Assembly (NCBI GenBank): GCA_963667815.1
Contig: OY764021.1
Source: Saccharicrinis sp963667815
Lineage (GTDB): Bacteria; Bacteroidota; Bacteroidia; Bacteroidales; Marinilabiliaceae
Length of the DNA stretch: 64,000 bases
Direction: 5' to 3' (one strand)
Numbering within the stretch: the first letter of the stretch is position 1; each line of letters opens with the position of its first letter. The notes beneath the pieces were generated by a model. The model had not been told where the DNA came from. It saw only the letters and a program-made list of their open reading frames with translations, and searched no databases. Below, in pieces: positions 17,817 to 26,763 of the stretch. A program made the translations under genes and the position numbers.

Positions 17817-19292
17817 TTAGATAATTGCTTTCATTGCTGTCATAGCATCACGTAATTCAGCTCCTACCATTTCGATGTCGTGGAAGCGAATTTCTTCATT
17901 GATATCAACTAGTTCTTTGTTACTAACACTTGCATCAATACCTTCGTTGAAGTTTTTACCAATAATATTAGTTTCTACTTTAGTCATAAAGTCAGCTAAT
18001 AAAGGCTTACAAGCATGGTCGAATAAATAACATCCATACTCAGCTGTATCAGAAATTACACGGTTCATTTCGAATAATTTTTTACGAGCAATGGTGTTTG
18101 CGATCAATGGAGTTTCGTGTAATGACTCGTAATAAGCACTTTCTGCTTTAATTCCTGCTTCTGTCATTGTTTCAAATGCTAACTCTACACCAGACTTAAC
18201 AAATGCAACCATTAATAATGCATTGTCAAAATACTCTTGTTCCGGAATTTCAACGTCACCAGCTGGAGTTTTTTCAAATGCTGTTTCTCCTGTTGCTGCT
18301 CTCCATCCTAATAAGTTTTTATCATCGTTTGCCCAATCTTCCATCATAGTTGAAGAGAACTCTCCACTCATGATGTCATCCATATGCTTTTGGAATAATG
18401 GACGCATGATCACTTTTAATTCTTCAGAAATTTTGAATGCTTCAATTTTTGCTGGGTTTGATAGACGATCCATCATGTTTGTGATACCACCAATTTTTAA
18501 AGCTTCAGTGATAACTTCCCATCCGTATTGAATTAATTTTGAAGCATATCCTTTGTCAATTCCTTTTTCAACCATTTTGTCGAAGCAAAGGATAGAACCA
18601 GTTTGTAATAAACCACAAAGAATAGTTTGCTCTCCCATTAAGTCAGACTTAACTTCAGCAACGAAAGAAGAACGTAAAACACCAGCTCTGTGACCACCAG
18701 TTGCAGCAGCATAAGCTTTAGCAATTTCTAATCCATCTCCGTTTGGATCATTTTCTGGGTGAACAGCAATAAGAGTTGGAACACCAAATCCTCTTTTGTA
18801 CTCTTCGCGAACCTCAGAACCCGGAGATTTAGGAGCAACCATTACAACAGTAAGGTCTTTACGAATTTGCATTCCTTCTTCTACAATATTAAAACCATGT
18901 GAATATGAAAGAGTAGCTCCTTGTTTCATTAATGGCATTACTTCAGATACTACATTTGAGTGTTGTTTATCTGGAGTAAGGTTTACTACCATATCAGCAG
19001 TAGGAATCATTTCCTCATATGTACCAACAGCAAAATTATTTTCTGTAGCATTTTTCCATGATTGACGTTTTTCAGCAATAGCAGCCGGACGTAGTGTGTA
19101 AGATACATCTAAACCTGAGTCTCTCATGTTTAATCCTTGGTTAAGCCCCTGAGCTCCACAACCAACGATTACAATTTTTTTACCTTTTAATTTTTCAACT
19201 CCGTCAGCAAATTCTGAGTTATCCATGAATTCGCAAACGCCTAATTGGTTAAGTTGCTCACGTAACGGTAAAGTGTTAAAATAATTAGCCAT
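17817..19292 (-). CDS. ilvC: Ketol-acid reductoisomerase, class II (long form)
   Basis: I choose the ATG at 19292 (MANYFNTLPLREQL), giving 491 residues, the length of the E. coli class II enzyme; a longer in-frame start at 19391 adds only unconserved sequence. It converts acetolactate to dihydroxy-isovalerate using NADPH. Features: KGKKIVIVGCGAQGLNQGLNMRDSG (Rossmann motif, positions ~36-60), YTLRP, APKSPGSEVREEYKRG, and two C-terminal knotted domains with SDLMGEQTILCG. It is transcribed from its own promoter upstream of the ilvD operon. Confidence 0.96.
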   Translation of the reverse strand: MANYFNTLPLREQLNQLGVCEFMDNSEFADGVEKLKGKKIVIVGCGAQGLNQGLNMRDSGLDVSYTLRPAAIAEKRQSWKNATENNFAVGTYEEMIPTADMVVNLTPDKQHSNVVSEVMPLMKQGATLSYSHGFNIVEEGMQIRKDLTVVMVAPKSPGSEVREEYKRGFGVPTLIAVHPENDPNGDGLEIAKAYAAATGGHRAGVLRSSFVAEVKSDLMGEQTILCGLLQTGSILCFDKMVEKGIDKGYASKLIQYGWEVITEALKIGGITNMMDRLSNPAKIEAFKISEELKVIMRPLFQKHMDDIMSGEFSSTMMEDWANDDKNLLGWRAATGETAFEKTPAGDVEIPEQEYFDNALLMVAFVKSGVELAFETMTEAGIKAESAYYESLHETPLIANTIARKKLFEMNRVISDTAEYGCYLFDHACKPLLADFMTKVETNIIGKNFNEGIDASVSNKELVDINEEIRFHDIEMVGAELRDAMTAMKAII

Positions 19293-19394
19293 TGTAATGA
19301 TTTTAAAATATTTGATAATTTTCTTTATTAATTCACTTACACATACAAACTGTAAAAAGTCTGTAATGTTTAGTGTCATGAATTTTTGCAATAT

Positions 19395-19425
19395 GCAAGG
19401 TACACATCATGACGATACAAATCAA
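19395..19425 (-). promoter_or_regulatory. Candidate ilvC promoter
   Basis: Minus-strand TTG (19425-19423), 20 bases, then TACCTTGC (19402-19395). It matches the Bacteroidota consensus in most positions but is weaker than the ilvD and hisG promoters. It would give a ~100-base leader. I see no separate leader peptide in it. Confidence 0.4.
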
Positions 19426-19550
19426 CATCTAATTTTTTAGAATAATTATTTACAAAAGCACAATGTTTAGGTATTTTTCATGGATTGTAATTTTGACTTC
19501 TTTTTTTATTATGGTCTTGAATGTTTATTTGTGTGCAGTATTATAGATAG

Positions 19551-20432
19551 TTATGTGTGTTTTGTTCTGAATTTACCAGGTGTAGTGCCTGTGACTTTTT
19601 TAAAGAACTTTGTAAAGTAGGATTGATCGTTGAATTTTAGTTCATCAGCAATTTGAGTTACTGATAGATTGGTGTGAATTAATAATCTTTTTATTTCAAG
19701 TATCTGTTTACTTTGTAAAATTTCGTTTGAGGTTCTTCCGGTTAATTGTTTAATTGTTTGCGTTAGATGATTGGGAGTAATGGCCAACATTTCGGCATAT
19801 TGATTTACACTTAAGTTATTTTGATAATTTTCTTCTACCAGTTGAAAAAATCGTTTAACGAGTAAATGACCTTTGCCTTTTTCAATTTTTTGTTCCTCAA
19901 TTTTGTATAGAGAAGATGCGTAGTTTAAAATGGTATCTAATAAAGATCGCGTTAAATCTGTATTAATAATATCCCTTTCAACCTCATTAATTGCTTTAAT
20001 AAAAAGTTGCTTGAAAAATTGAGCGTCAGATTCATTTGTTAGCTGAAGTGGAGGATTATCCTGGTTAATGGTAAAGAAAAAAGGAAATTCGAGAAGTCGG
20101 TTTTGATTGTTTTTATCGTATAGATAGTATTCGGCTGCAAAAATATAAAGGTAACCATCTATGTCACTAGATAGCTCTAATTTGTGAGCCTGACCTGGAG
20201 ACATGAAAAATACACATGGAGGTTCGATTTTATATTCTGAACTGTCTATAACATGAATGCCTGATCCTTTTTGCAAAAACAAAACTTCAAAAAAATCATG
20301 ACGATGGGGATAGCTAACCTGAAAGTGGCGGTTAGCATCAAATACTTCAACCTGAAATTGTCTTCCTGCATATTGAGGGTGACTAAAAGACTGAAGTCCG
20401 TATGTTGGAATATTTTGTTTTTGCTTTGTCAC
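19551..20432 (-). CDS. AraC-family transcriptional regulator
   Basis: 293 residues starting with GTG at 20432; no early in-frame ATG exists. The N-terminal half is a cupin-like sensor domain with HRHDFFEVLFLQKGSGIHVI and FMSPGQAHKLE. The C-terminal ~100 residues hold two helix-turn-helix motifs (LSVNQYAEMLAITPNHLTQ and LSVTQIADELKFNDQSYFTK), ending FFKKVTGTTPGKFR, the AraC signature. The ligand cannot be told. It is transcribed toward ilvC with a 258-base gap, so it could act on ilvC, but adjacency is the only support. Confidence 0.9.
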   Translation of the reverse strand: MTKQKQNIPTYGLQSFSHPQYAGRQFQVEVFDANRHFQVSYPHRHDFFEVLFLQKGSGIHVIDSSEYKIEPPCVFFMSPGQAHKLELSSDIDGYLYIFAAEYYLYDKNNQNRLLEFPFFFTINQDNPPLQLTNESDAQFFKQLFIKAINEVERDIINTDLTRSLLDTILNYASSLYKIEEQKIEKGKGHLLVKRFFQLVEENYQNNLSVNQYAEMLAITPNHLTQTIKQLTGRTSNEILQSKQILEIKRLLIHTNLSVTQIADELKFNDQSYFTKFFKKVTGTTPGKFRTKHT

Positions 20433-20480
20433 TAATGATTTTACTAAATATTGCTTAAAGATATAAAAACAACTTATTTA

Positions 20481-22709
20481 TCAATTGGTATCTTTTGACA
20501 TATGTGCCACTACTAATTTAATCTCTCCATATGTAATCTTGCTACCTAACTTTTCCTTTAGTGGATTGAGTGCAAAAGTATCTTGTTTATGAATTTCTTT
20601 CTCAATCATATTCAATTTTTCACTGTCTAGGAAGTCTGCAATATCTAGTTGCCCTAATTGAATGTAATGAGCCAAATGACCTTCAATGGTGCCAGAAGTT
20701 AAAGACCGTTCCCTGGCAATTTCGTCAATCGATTTTCCAGCGTTATATAATTCGAAAGTGACTTGTTTTGTATCTGTTTTCTTTTCCTTAGGTTGTTTTG
20801 TCGATGTTTTCTTTCTTTTTTGGGGCTCTTCTTTTCTTGTTTCCCCAAACTCTGGATTTTTAATCAGTTTTTTACTGAAGTTTGTTCCATCAATTGAGGA
20901 TTTTAGCAGTGTTTGAGCTTTATATATTGATTGTAATTGACCATAGTATAAGTTTGATAAATCTACCAATTCATTGTAATATGCCTTTGTTCCTTTTGAT
21001 CCCCTAAGTTCGTTACATTTTGAACGAATTTGGTCATGAATATTTTTAATTAGAGGCTCAAAATATTCACAGGCTTTATTCACTCGCTCTAATAAGGTTT
21101 GTAAATAATTCTCTTCTCCAGATTTAATGATATTATATACTTGAACTCTAAAAGAGTCTCCAACCGATTTTAACGGTATTGTTTCGTTTAATATATTTTG
21201 TGCCCAACTTTTGTATTGTTGTTTCGTTGATCGCTTTTCGCTTTTAGTATAGCTCGCGATGTGAATACTTAATTCTTGCATCAAGTCTGAAAAGTCGAAA
21301 GCCTTTAATACAAAGTCGTTGAAATATTTTTTTGAGGAAACATCTAATACAGGCATTAAATCTGTTGTTGATTTTTTTTGTTTCGAAAAATCATCTAATG
21401 AACTATCTATTTGTATGCCGTTTTTGGGAATTGGTGAAGTTAAGATTAACCCATCTAAAGAGCTTAGTCTGGAAAGTGCTACATATATCTGACCAGGAGC
21501 AAAAGCATTTTGTACATCGATAATGGCCTTGCTAAATGTAAGTCCCTGACTTTTATGAACAGTAATAGCCCAGGCAAGTTTTAATGGATATTGCTTAAAG
21601 GTTCCAACAGTTTCTTCTTCAATTTCATTCGTTTCTTTATTTACAGAAAACTTTTTATTTTCCCATATATAAGGTTCAACCATAGCTGGCTCAGATTTGT
21701 CAGGAAAGCTAACTTCAATTTCTTCTTTGTTCAGTTTCGATATTATTCCGATTTTACCGTTAAAATATCGTTGCTCTCCGGAGTAGTCATTTTTAGTAAA
21801 CATTACTTGAGCCCCAAGTTTAAGCTCTAGTTTGTCATCAGTAGGATAATTGAACTCATTAAAATCTCCTGTAACCTCAGCATTAAAAAATACAGGTTTA
21901 GATGTAATTTCATTTAGAGCTTTCTGATTTTTTTCGTTAGCCAATCTATTATGAGTTGTCAATAAAATTACTCCATCATCAGGCTTCTGAATATACTCAG
22001 GTTTGTAATATTGGTTTAAGAGATTAATATCATCATTGGTAATTTTATTATCTCGCAAGTTATTTAACAGTTCAACAAAACGTTGATCAGATTGGCGATA
22101 TATCTTTTCTAATTCAATGTAGATAGGAGGATTATTTCTTAATACCTGGGCATTAAAGAAAAATGCGTTAGGATAATATGGCGCCAAAATATTCCATTCC
22201 TGATCTTTTACAACAGGAGGTAATTGTAGCATATCACCAATAAACATTACCTGAACACCTCCAAATGGAATATCTCTGTTTCTTCGTACAGATCGAAGAA
22301 TCAGATCTATGGAGTCGAGAATGTCTGCTCTCAGCATACTGACTTCATCAATAATTAAGAGTTCCATTTTTTTAAGCATGTTACGTTTGTTCTTGTGTAA
22401 CTTAATATTGCTTAATAAACTTCGTGGTGTATTAATAAGTGTATTTACAGATGCATTATTTAGCGCATTGTTGTCTGGTACAAATGCTCCGAATGGAAGC
22501 TGAAATAAGGAATGAAGGGTTACTCCCTCTGCATTTATTGCTGCAATTCCAGTGGGTGCAGCAACAATAACACTTTTGTGAGTGTTTTTCTGAATTTCTC
22601 TCAGTAAAGTAGTTTTACCGGTGCCGGCTTTACCTGTTAAAAATATATTTTGATTGGTGTTGTTTATAAATCTGGTTGTGATTTGAGCCTGGTCGGTAGC
22701 TTGATACAT
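20481..22709 (-). CDS. Pif1-like superfamily 1B DNA helicase with C-terminal HTH domain
   Basis: 742 residues. Walker A is GKAGTGKTTLL (residues ~23-33) and Walker B is LLIIDEVSMLRADILD. The arginine-bearing middle motifs (GDMLQLPPVV, LEKIYRQSDQRFVELLNNLR) and the UvrD-like C-terminal motif AITVHKSQGLTFSKAIIDV...YVALSRL are present. The last ~80 residues (FELYNAGKSIDEIARERSL) form a winged-helix/HTH_40-like domain common in bacterial Pif1/RecQ-like proteins. A Lys-rich linker (residues ~620-660) joins the two. It probably unwinds DNA or R-loop/G4 structures during replication. No operon partner is seen. Confidence 0.9.
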   Translation of the reverse strand: MYQATDQAQITTRFINNTNQNIFLTGKAGTGKTTLLREIQKNTHKSVIVAAPTGIAAINAEGVTLHSLFQLPFGAFVPDNNALNNASVNTLINTPRSLLSNIKLHKNKRNMLKKMELLIIDEVSMLRADILDSIDLILRSVRRNRDIPFGGVQVMFIGDMLQLPPVVKDQEWNILAPYYPNAFFFNAQVLRNNPPIYIELEKIYRQSDQRFVELLNNLRDNKITNDDINLLNQYYKPEYIQKPDDGVILLTTHNRLANEKNQKALNEITSKPVFFNAEVTGDFNEFNYPTDDKLELKLGAQVMFTKNDYSGEQRYFNGKIGIISKLNKEEIEVSFPDKSEPAMVEPYIWENKKFSVNKETNEIEEETVGTFKQYPLKLAWAITVHKSQGLTFSKAIIDVQNAFAPGQIYVALSRLSSLDGLILTSPIPKNGIQIDSSLDDFSKQKKSTTDLMPVLDVSSKKYFNDFVLKAFDFSDLMQELSIHIASYTKSEKRSTKQQYKSWAQNILNETIPLKSVGDSFRVQVYNIIKSGEENYLQTLLERVNKACEYFEPLIKNIHDQIRSKCNELRGSKGTKAYYNELVDLSNLYYGQLQSIYKAQTLLKSSIDGTNFSKKLIKNPEFGETRKEEPQKRKKTSTKQPKEKKTDTKQVTFELYNAGKSIDEIARERSLTSGTIEGHLAHYIQLGQLDIADFLDSEKLNMIEKEIHKQDTFALNPLKEKLGSKITYGEIKLVVAHMSKDTN

Positions 22710-22818
22710 ATGGTATACCTTTTTTAGAGTAGAATAAGTAATTAAAGATAGAAGTAAATATAATAATTAATTATGCAATTATTAAAACTTCGCTCTTCTT
22801 ATTGTTGTAGTTATAACG

Positions 22819-22852
22819 AAAAAAGGTTGGATATAAGCTATATCCAACCTTA
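22819..22852 (-). terminator. Terminator after the S46 peptidase gene
   Basis: AAGGTTGGATATA pairs with TATATCCAACCTT, followed on the minus strand by a run of six T. It lies about 20 bases past the stop codon at 22874. Confidence 0.85.
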
Positions 22853-22873
22853 GTTTTATATTTATGAAATTAA

Positions 22874-25033
22874 TTATTTTACAATCGTCATTTCATCAAT
22901 TAGATTTTTTGCACCTGCATATTTATCTATAATAAACAGAACATATCTAATGTCAACGTTGATACATTTTTGTAGTTCAGTTTCAAAAGCGATATCACCA
23001 CTCATAGCTTCCCAGTTTCCGTCAAATGCTAAACCAAATAATTCTCCGTTTGCATTAATTACCGGACTACCTGAGTTACCTCCTGTTATGTCGTTGTTAG
23101 TAGTAAAACAAACTCTTAATGAACCATCTTTATCAGCATACTGACCGTAGTCTTTATCATTATATAGTTCTTTAAGTTTTGCAGGAACCTCAAATTCGTA
23201 ATTACCAGGTTGTTCTTTTTCCATTACCCCAGCTAATGTTGTGTAGTGTTTATAAATAACAGCATCTTTAGGTGCATAATCACCTACTTTACCGTAGCTT
23301 AAACGCATTGTAAAATTTGCATCAGGGTAAAATACTTTATCAGGATTCATTTCCATTAATCCTTTTAAGAATAGACGGTTGTTTTCCGATTCTAATTTGT
23401 CGTAAGCCCTTAAGCTTAAGTATAAGCCTCTGTAGGTATCAATAGTTGATTCTGCAGCAATCATTACAGGATCTTTCTCAAGAGTTTTTAGTTTTGGATT
23501 AGCAAGGAATGCCTCCAATTTTTCTTGATTAACAAAGATGGATTTTTTAAATACGTAATCTGCATATTTGTTAAAATCACCTTTAAATTTCTTAACAACA
23601 ACATCTTCTAAAAATGAAGGATGATATTTTTTATCAATTTTGTCGAAGTAGAGCTTAAGCATTGTTGCATAAACTTTATGATCTGTTGATACGCTATAGT
23701 CTTTGTAGAAAGCACCCATACTTGCTTTAATACTTTCAATAGCAGCATTGATCTTATCCTGATCTATTGACTCTGAAGCTAATTCTCTTTTTAGTCTGAA
23801 TGCACCAGTTCCAAAATTAATAATTTCAGTTCCTCTTAACATACATTCAACCAAGTAGCTGTATGCTTTCTTTTCTCCTGCTCTTTTGGTGTAAGTAGTT
23901 TCCAAATTAGCTAAAACATCACCGTATTGTTTTTTTCTATTTTCAGAAGCATTTACCCATTTTGAGAATTCATCTTCTATGGCCTGCTTTTTACTAATTA
24001 CATGTAATTTTTCCAGACCACGGTTCATTCCAATACTGTTTTTCCAGTAGTTTGAGCTACGGCTAAACTTAGATGCATACTGAATGTTTACTTTTTCGCT
24101 AGCCATCATACCCTCATGCCATATATCTTGTTTAATGCCACGAGGTATAATTCTTGAGTCATTAACAATATTCATGCGTTCTTTAATTCCCCATGAAGTA
24201 AGATAGCGACTTGTACTTCCCGGAAAACCAATGGTCATAGCAAAGTCTTCTTTTTCTACACCTTTTAAAGATACAGGAAGGTGGTGTTTAGGTTTTAATG
24301 GTACATTGTCTGTTGAGTAATCAGCTGGTTTTCCATCCTTATCAGCATATACTCTAAACATACTAAAATCTCCAGTATGACGTGGCCACATCCAGTTATC
24401 TGTATCAAAACCAAATTTTCCTATTGATGATGGTGGTGCACCAACAAATCTTACATCTGTATATTTTTCATATACAATCAAGAAGTATTGGTTGCCTTCA
24501 AAATAATCTTTAACTCTTACAGTGTAATTATTATCTTCAGAAGCAGTTTTGATAATTTCAGAAGTGTTTTCTGCTATTAATTTATCTCTTTCTTCTAGAG
24601 ATAAATCATCTGATACACCATTTAATACCTGATCGGTTACATCATCCATTCTTTTTAAGAAAGTCACAGATAAACCCTCTGCGGGTAGTTCTTCATCTAA
24701 TGATTTTGCCCAGAAACCATCTTTAAGATAATTGTGATCTACGGAACTTAATTTTTGAATACTTTCATATCCACAGTGGTGATTGGTAAGTATTAATCCT
24801 TGATCAGAAATTAATTCACCAGTACAACCTCCTCCAAAAATGACAACTGCATCTTTTAAGCTGGAGTTATTAATGCTATAGATGTCTTCAGCAGAAAGCT
24901 TAAGACCCATCTCTTTCATTTGATTAACATTTAGCTTCGATATCAATGGTAGAAGCCACATCCCTTCATCAGCCCTGGCTGTATTACCAAGACTCATTAC
25001 TATTGCAATGAATAGTACAACTAATTTTCTCAT
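22874..25033 (-). CDS. S46-family dipeptidyl-peptidase, DPP7-like
   Basis: 719 residues with a signal peptide of about 21 residues ending TARA. The catalytic His lies in LTNHHCGYES (residues ~83-88) and the nucleophile Ser654 in TGGNSGSPV, both diagnostic of family S46. The residue 18 positions after the serine is Gly672. In Porphyromonas, Gly at this place marks DPP7 (hydrophobic P1), whereas Arg marks DPP11 (Asp/Glu P1), so DPP7-type specificity is expected. It releases dipeptides from the N-terminus of peptides in the periplasm, supporting amino acid uptake. It is monocistronic, with its own terminator. Confidence 0.92.
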   Translation of the reverse strand: MRKLVVLFIAIVMSLGNTARADEGMWLLPLISKLNVNQMKEMGLKLSAEDIYSINNSSLKDAVVIFGGGCTGELISDQGLILTNHHCGYESIQKLSSVDHNYLKDGFWAKSLDEELPAEGLSVTFLKRMDDVTDQVLNGVSDDLSLEERDKLIAENTSEIIKTASEDNNYTVRVKDYFEGNQYFLIVYEKYTDVRFVGAPPSSIGKFGFDTDNWMWPRHTGDFSMFRVYADKDGKPADYSTDNVPLKPKHHLPVSLKGVEKEDFAMTIGFPGSTSRYLTSWGIKERMNIVNDSRIIPRGIKQDIWHEGMMASEKVNIQYASKFSRSSNYWKNSIGMNRGLEKLHVISKKQAIEDEFSKWVNASENRKKQYGDVLANLETTYTKRAGEKKAYSYLVECMLRGTEIINFGTGAFRLKRELASESIDQDKINAAIESIKASMGAFYKDYSVSTDHKVYATMLKLYFDKIDKKYHPSFLEDVVVKKFKGDFNKYADYVFKKSIFVNQEKLEAFLANPKLKTLEKDPVMIAAESTIDTYRGLYLSLRAYDKLESENNRLFLKGLMEMNPDKVFYPDANFTMRLSYGKVGDYAPKDAVIYKHYTTLAGVMEKEQPGNYEFEVPAKLKELYNDKDYGQYADKDGSLRVCFTTNNDITGGNSGSPVINANGELFGLAFDGNWEAMSGDIAFETELQKCINVDIRYVLFIIDKYAGAKNLIDEMTIVK

Positions 25034-25157
25034 TTACTTAAATCTTTTAAAAAATCCCGACAAGACAAAAATCCCCATTATATGGAAAGCGAGTAAAATA
25101 ACAAAGTTTCTAATATAAAAACAATGATAATTAGTTTTTTAATACGAAAAACAGAGC

Positions 25158-25766
25158 TTAAAGTTCCAACTTTAATTGGGTATCCAATAATTTAAATGAT
25201 TGTCGGTGAAGTGGAGTAATTCCTAGTTTTTCAATAGCTACTCTGTGTGCTTTTGTAGGATAACCTTTATTCTTCTCCCAATCATATCCTGGAAATTTTG
25301 TAGCATAATTTTCCATTAACTCATCTCTGTGAGTTTTAGCAAGGATACTTGCAGCGGCTATATTCATAAACTTTGCATCTCCTTTGACGATGCAAGTGTG
25401 CGGAATGTCTTTGTAAGGTTTAAATTTATTTCCGTCAATTAATAAATGTTCCGGCTTTGAGATGAGATTCTCTACTGCTCTTTGCATTCCGGTAATAGAA
25501 GCATTTAAAACATTTATTTCATCTACTTCATTATTATCAACAATAGAAACCGCCCAGGCAATAGCTTCCTGTTCTATTATAGGACGCAATTTCTGACGTT
25601 GCTTTTCAGTAAGTTGTTTGGAGTCGTTTAATAAAGGGTGTTTGAATCCTCTTGGAAGTATTACTGCGGCAGCAACAACCGGGCCAGCCAAACAGCCTCT
25701 TCCAGCCTCGTCACACCCTGCTTCAACTTTATCTTGGTGTAGATATTCTTGTAATTTAAACTTCAT
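25158..25766 (-). CDS. rnhB: Ribonuclease HII
   Basis: 202 residues. It cleaves RNA in RNA/DNA hybrids and removes single ribonucleotides. The acidic active site is visible as GCDEAGRGCLAGPV (Asp19, Glu20), LLIDGNKF and GDAKFMNIAAASILAKTHRD. The GRG motif contacting the RNA-DNA junction is intact. It starts two bases after the stop of the cyclase-like gene. A perfect TTAAAGTT/AACTTTAA repeat (25158-25175) overlaps its stop codon and is followed by a T-rich stretch, possibly a weak terminator. Confidence 0.96.
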   Translation of the reverse strand: MKFKLQEYLHQDKVEAGCDEAGRGCLAGPVVAAAVILPRGFKHPLLNDSKQLTEKQRQKLRPIIEQEAIAWAVSIVDNNEVDEINVLNASITGMQRAVENLISKPEHLLIDGNKFKPYKDIPHTCIVKGDAKFMNIAAASILAKTHRDELMENYATKFPGYDWEKNKGYPTKAHRVAIEKLGITPLHRQSFKLLDTQLKLEL

Positions 25767-25768
25767 GT

Positions 25769-26758
25769 TTATTCGTTGTAAACTACATGTAGTAATGTTT
25801 GGCCAACTGCTTTCATAGTATTTTTATCAATAACATCCATGTTATCGTTATGGGTGTGCCAATAACTGCCAAAGCTCGAATTTGTAGTAGGATCAAATTG
25901 AATAATATCAATACAAGGAATACCTAAAATGTTGTTTACATAAACATGATCATCAGTTATAGCTCCACCTTTATCGTACACAAAGTAGTTTCCAAAACCT
26001 ATATCATTGGCCGTATTCCAAACTTTTTTAACTATACGAGGAGCAAATTGTAAAGAATGTTGTTCCTGGAAAAATGTTGCTTGCGGTGCAGCGACCATAT
26101 CCAATAGAATTCCATATTGAGCATAGTAATTTGGAGTATGAGGATTTTTACTCCAATACTGTGATCCTAAACACCATGTATCAGGCTTCCATTGCACATC
26201 AAGATGATCTGGAATTCCATAGTCTTCAGCATCAAAAAAGATAATGTCGATACCAATTGGCAAAGTGTCGTTTTGTAAACATCTTGCTACTTCAAGCAAT
26301 ACACCAACACCACTAGCTCCATCATTGGCACCTAAGATAGGTTCATTTCTTCTTGCAGGATCTTCGCAATGATCAGCAAAAGGTCTTGAATCCCAATGTG
26401 CAAATAGTAATACTCTGTTTTTTAATTCAGGGTTGTATTGTCCGATAATATTTTTGGCATTTAAAACCTTATTGTCAAATGCAATTAACTGAGCTTCCTG
26501 AACGATTACATCTGCACCAAATTCTTTAAGTTTTGAAGACAAATAATTTGCACATTTAGTATGAGCATCAGTATTTGGAACACGAGGACCAAATGCTACT
26601 TGTTCATCTACATACTGGTAAGCTGAATCTGCATTAAATGAAGGTATTTTAATTGTCTTTTGTTTTTTAGATTTTTCGCTAGCTATATTTGTTTTTGCAT
26701 TGTTTGAGTTACATCCAAAAATAATAGTAAGCGCAACAAGCGTTATATATTTCAACAT
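25769..26758 (-). CDS. M28-fold lipoprotein, probable glutaminyl-peptide cyclotransferase (type II)
   Basis: I set the start at 26758 (MLKYITLVALTIIFGC), which gives a lipobox FGC; a start at 26779 would overlap cysS. The zinc-site motifs are AHWDSRPFAD, LGANDGASGVGVLLEVA and IIFFDAEDYG. This pattern is closer to the single-zinc type II glutaminyl cyclases known from Porphyromonas and Tannerella than to true M28 aminopeptidases. It would cyclise N-terminal Gln to pyroglutamate on exported proteins, which are often exposed after signal cleavage at Q. An aminopeptidase cannot be ruled out. It sits between cysS (5-base gap) and rnhB (2-base gap). Confidence 0.78.
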   Translation of the reverse strand: MLKYITLVALTIIFGCNSNNAKTNIASEKSKKQKTIKIPSFNADSAYQYVDEQVAFGPRVPNTDAHTKCANYLSSKLKEFGADVIVQEAQLIAFDNKVLNAKNIIGQYNPELKNRVLLFAHWDSRPFADHCEDPARRNEPILGANDGASGVGVLLEVARCLQNDTLPIGIDIIFFDAEDYGIPDHLDVQWKPDTWCLGSQYWSKNPHTPNYYAQYGILLDMVAAPQATFFQEQHSLQFAPRIVKKVWNTANDIGFGNYFVYDKGGAITDDHVYVNNILGIPCIDIIQFDPTTNSSFGSYWHTHNDNMDVIDKNTMKAVGQTLLHVVYNE

Positions 26759-26763
26759 AATGT

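Noticed and set aside
19293..19391. N-terminal extension of ilvC, or a separate ilvC leader peptide
   Set aside because: The frame is continuous with ilvC, the extra 33 residues match nothing in the family, and there is no run of Ile/Val/Leu codons or terminator before ilvC.
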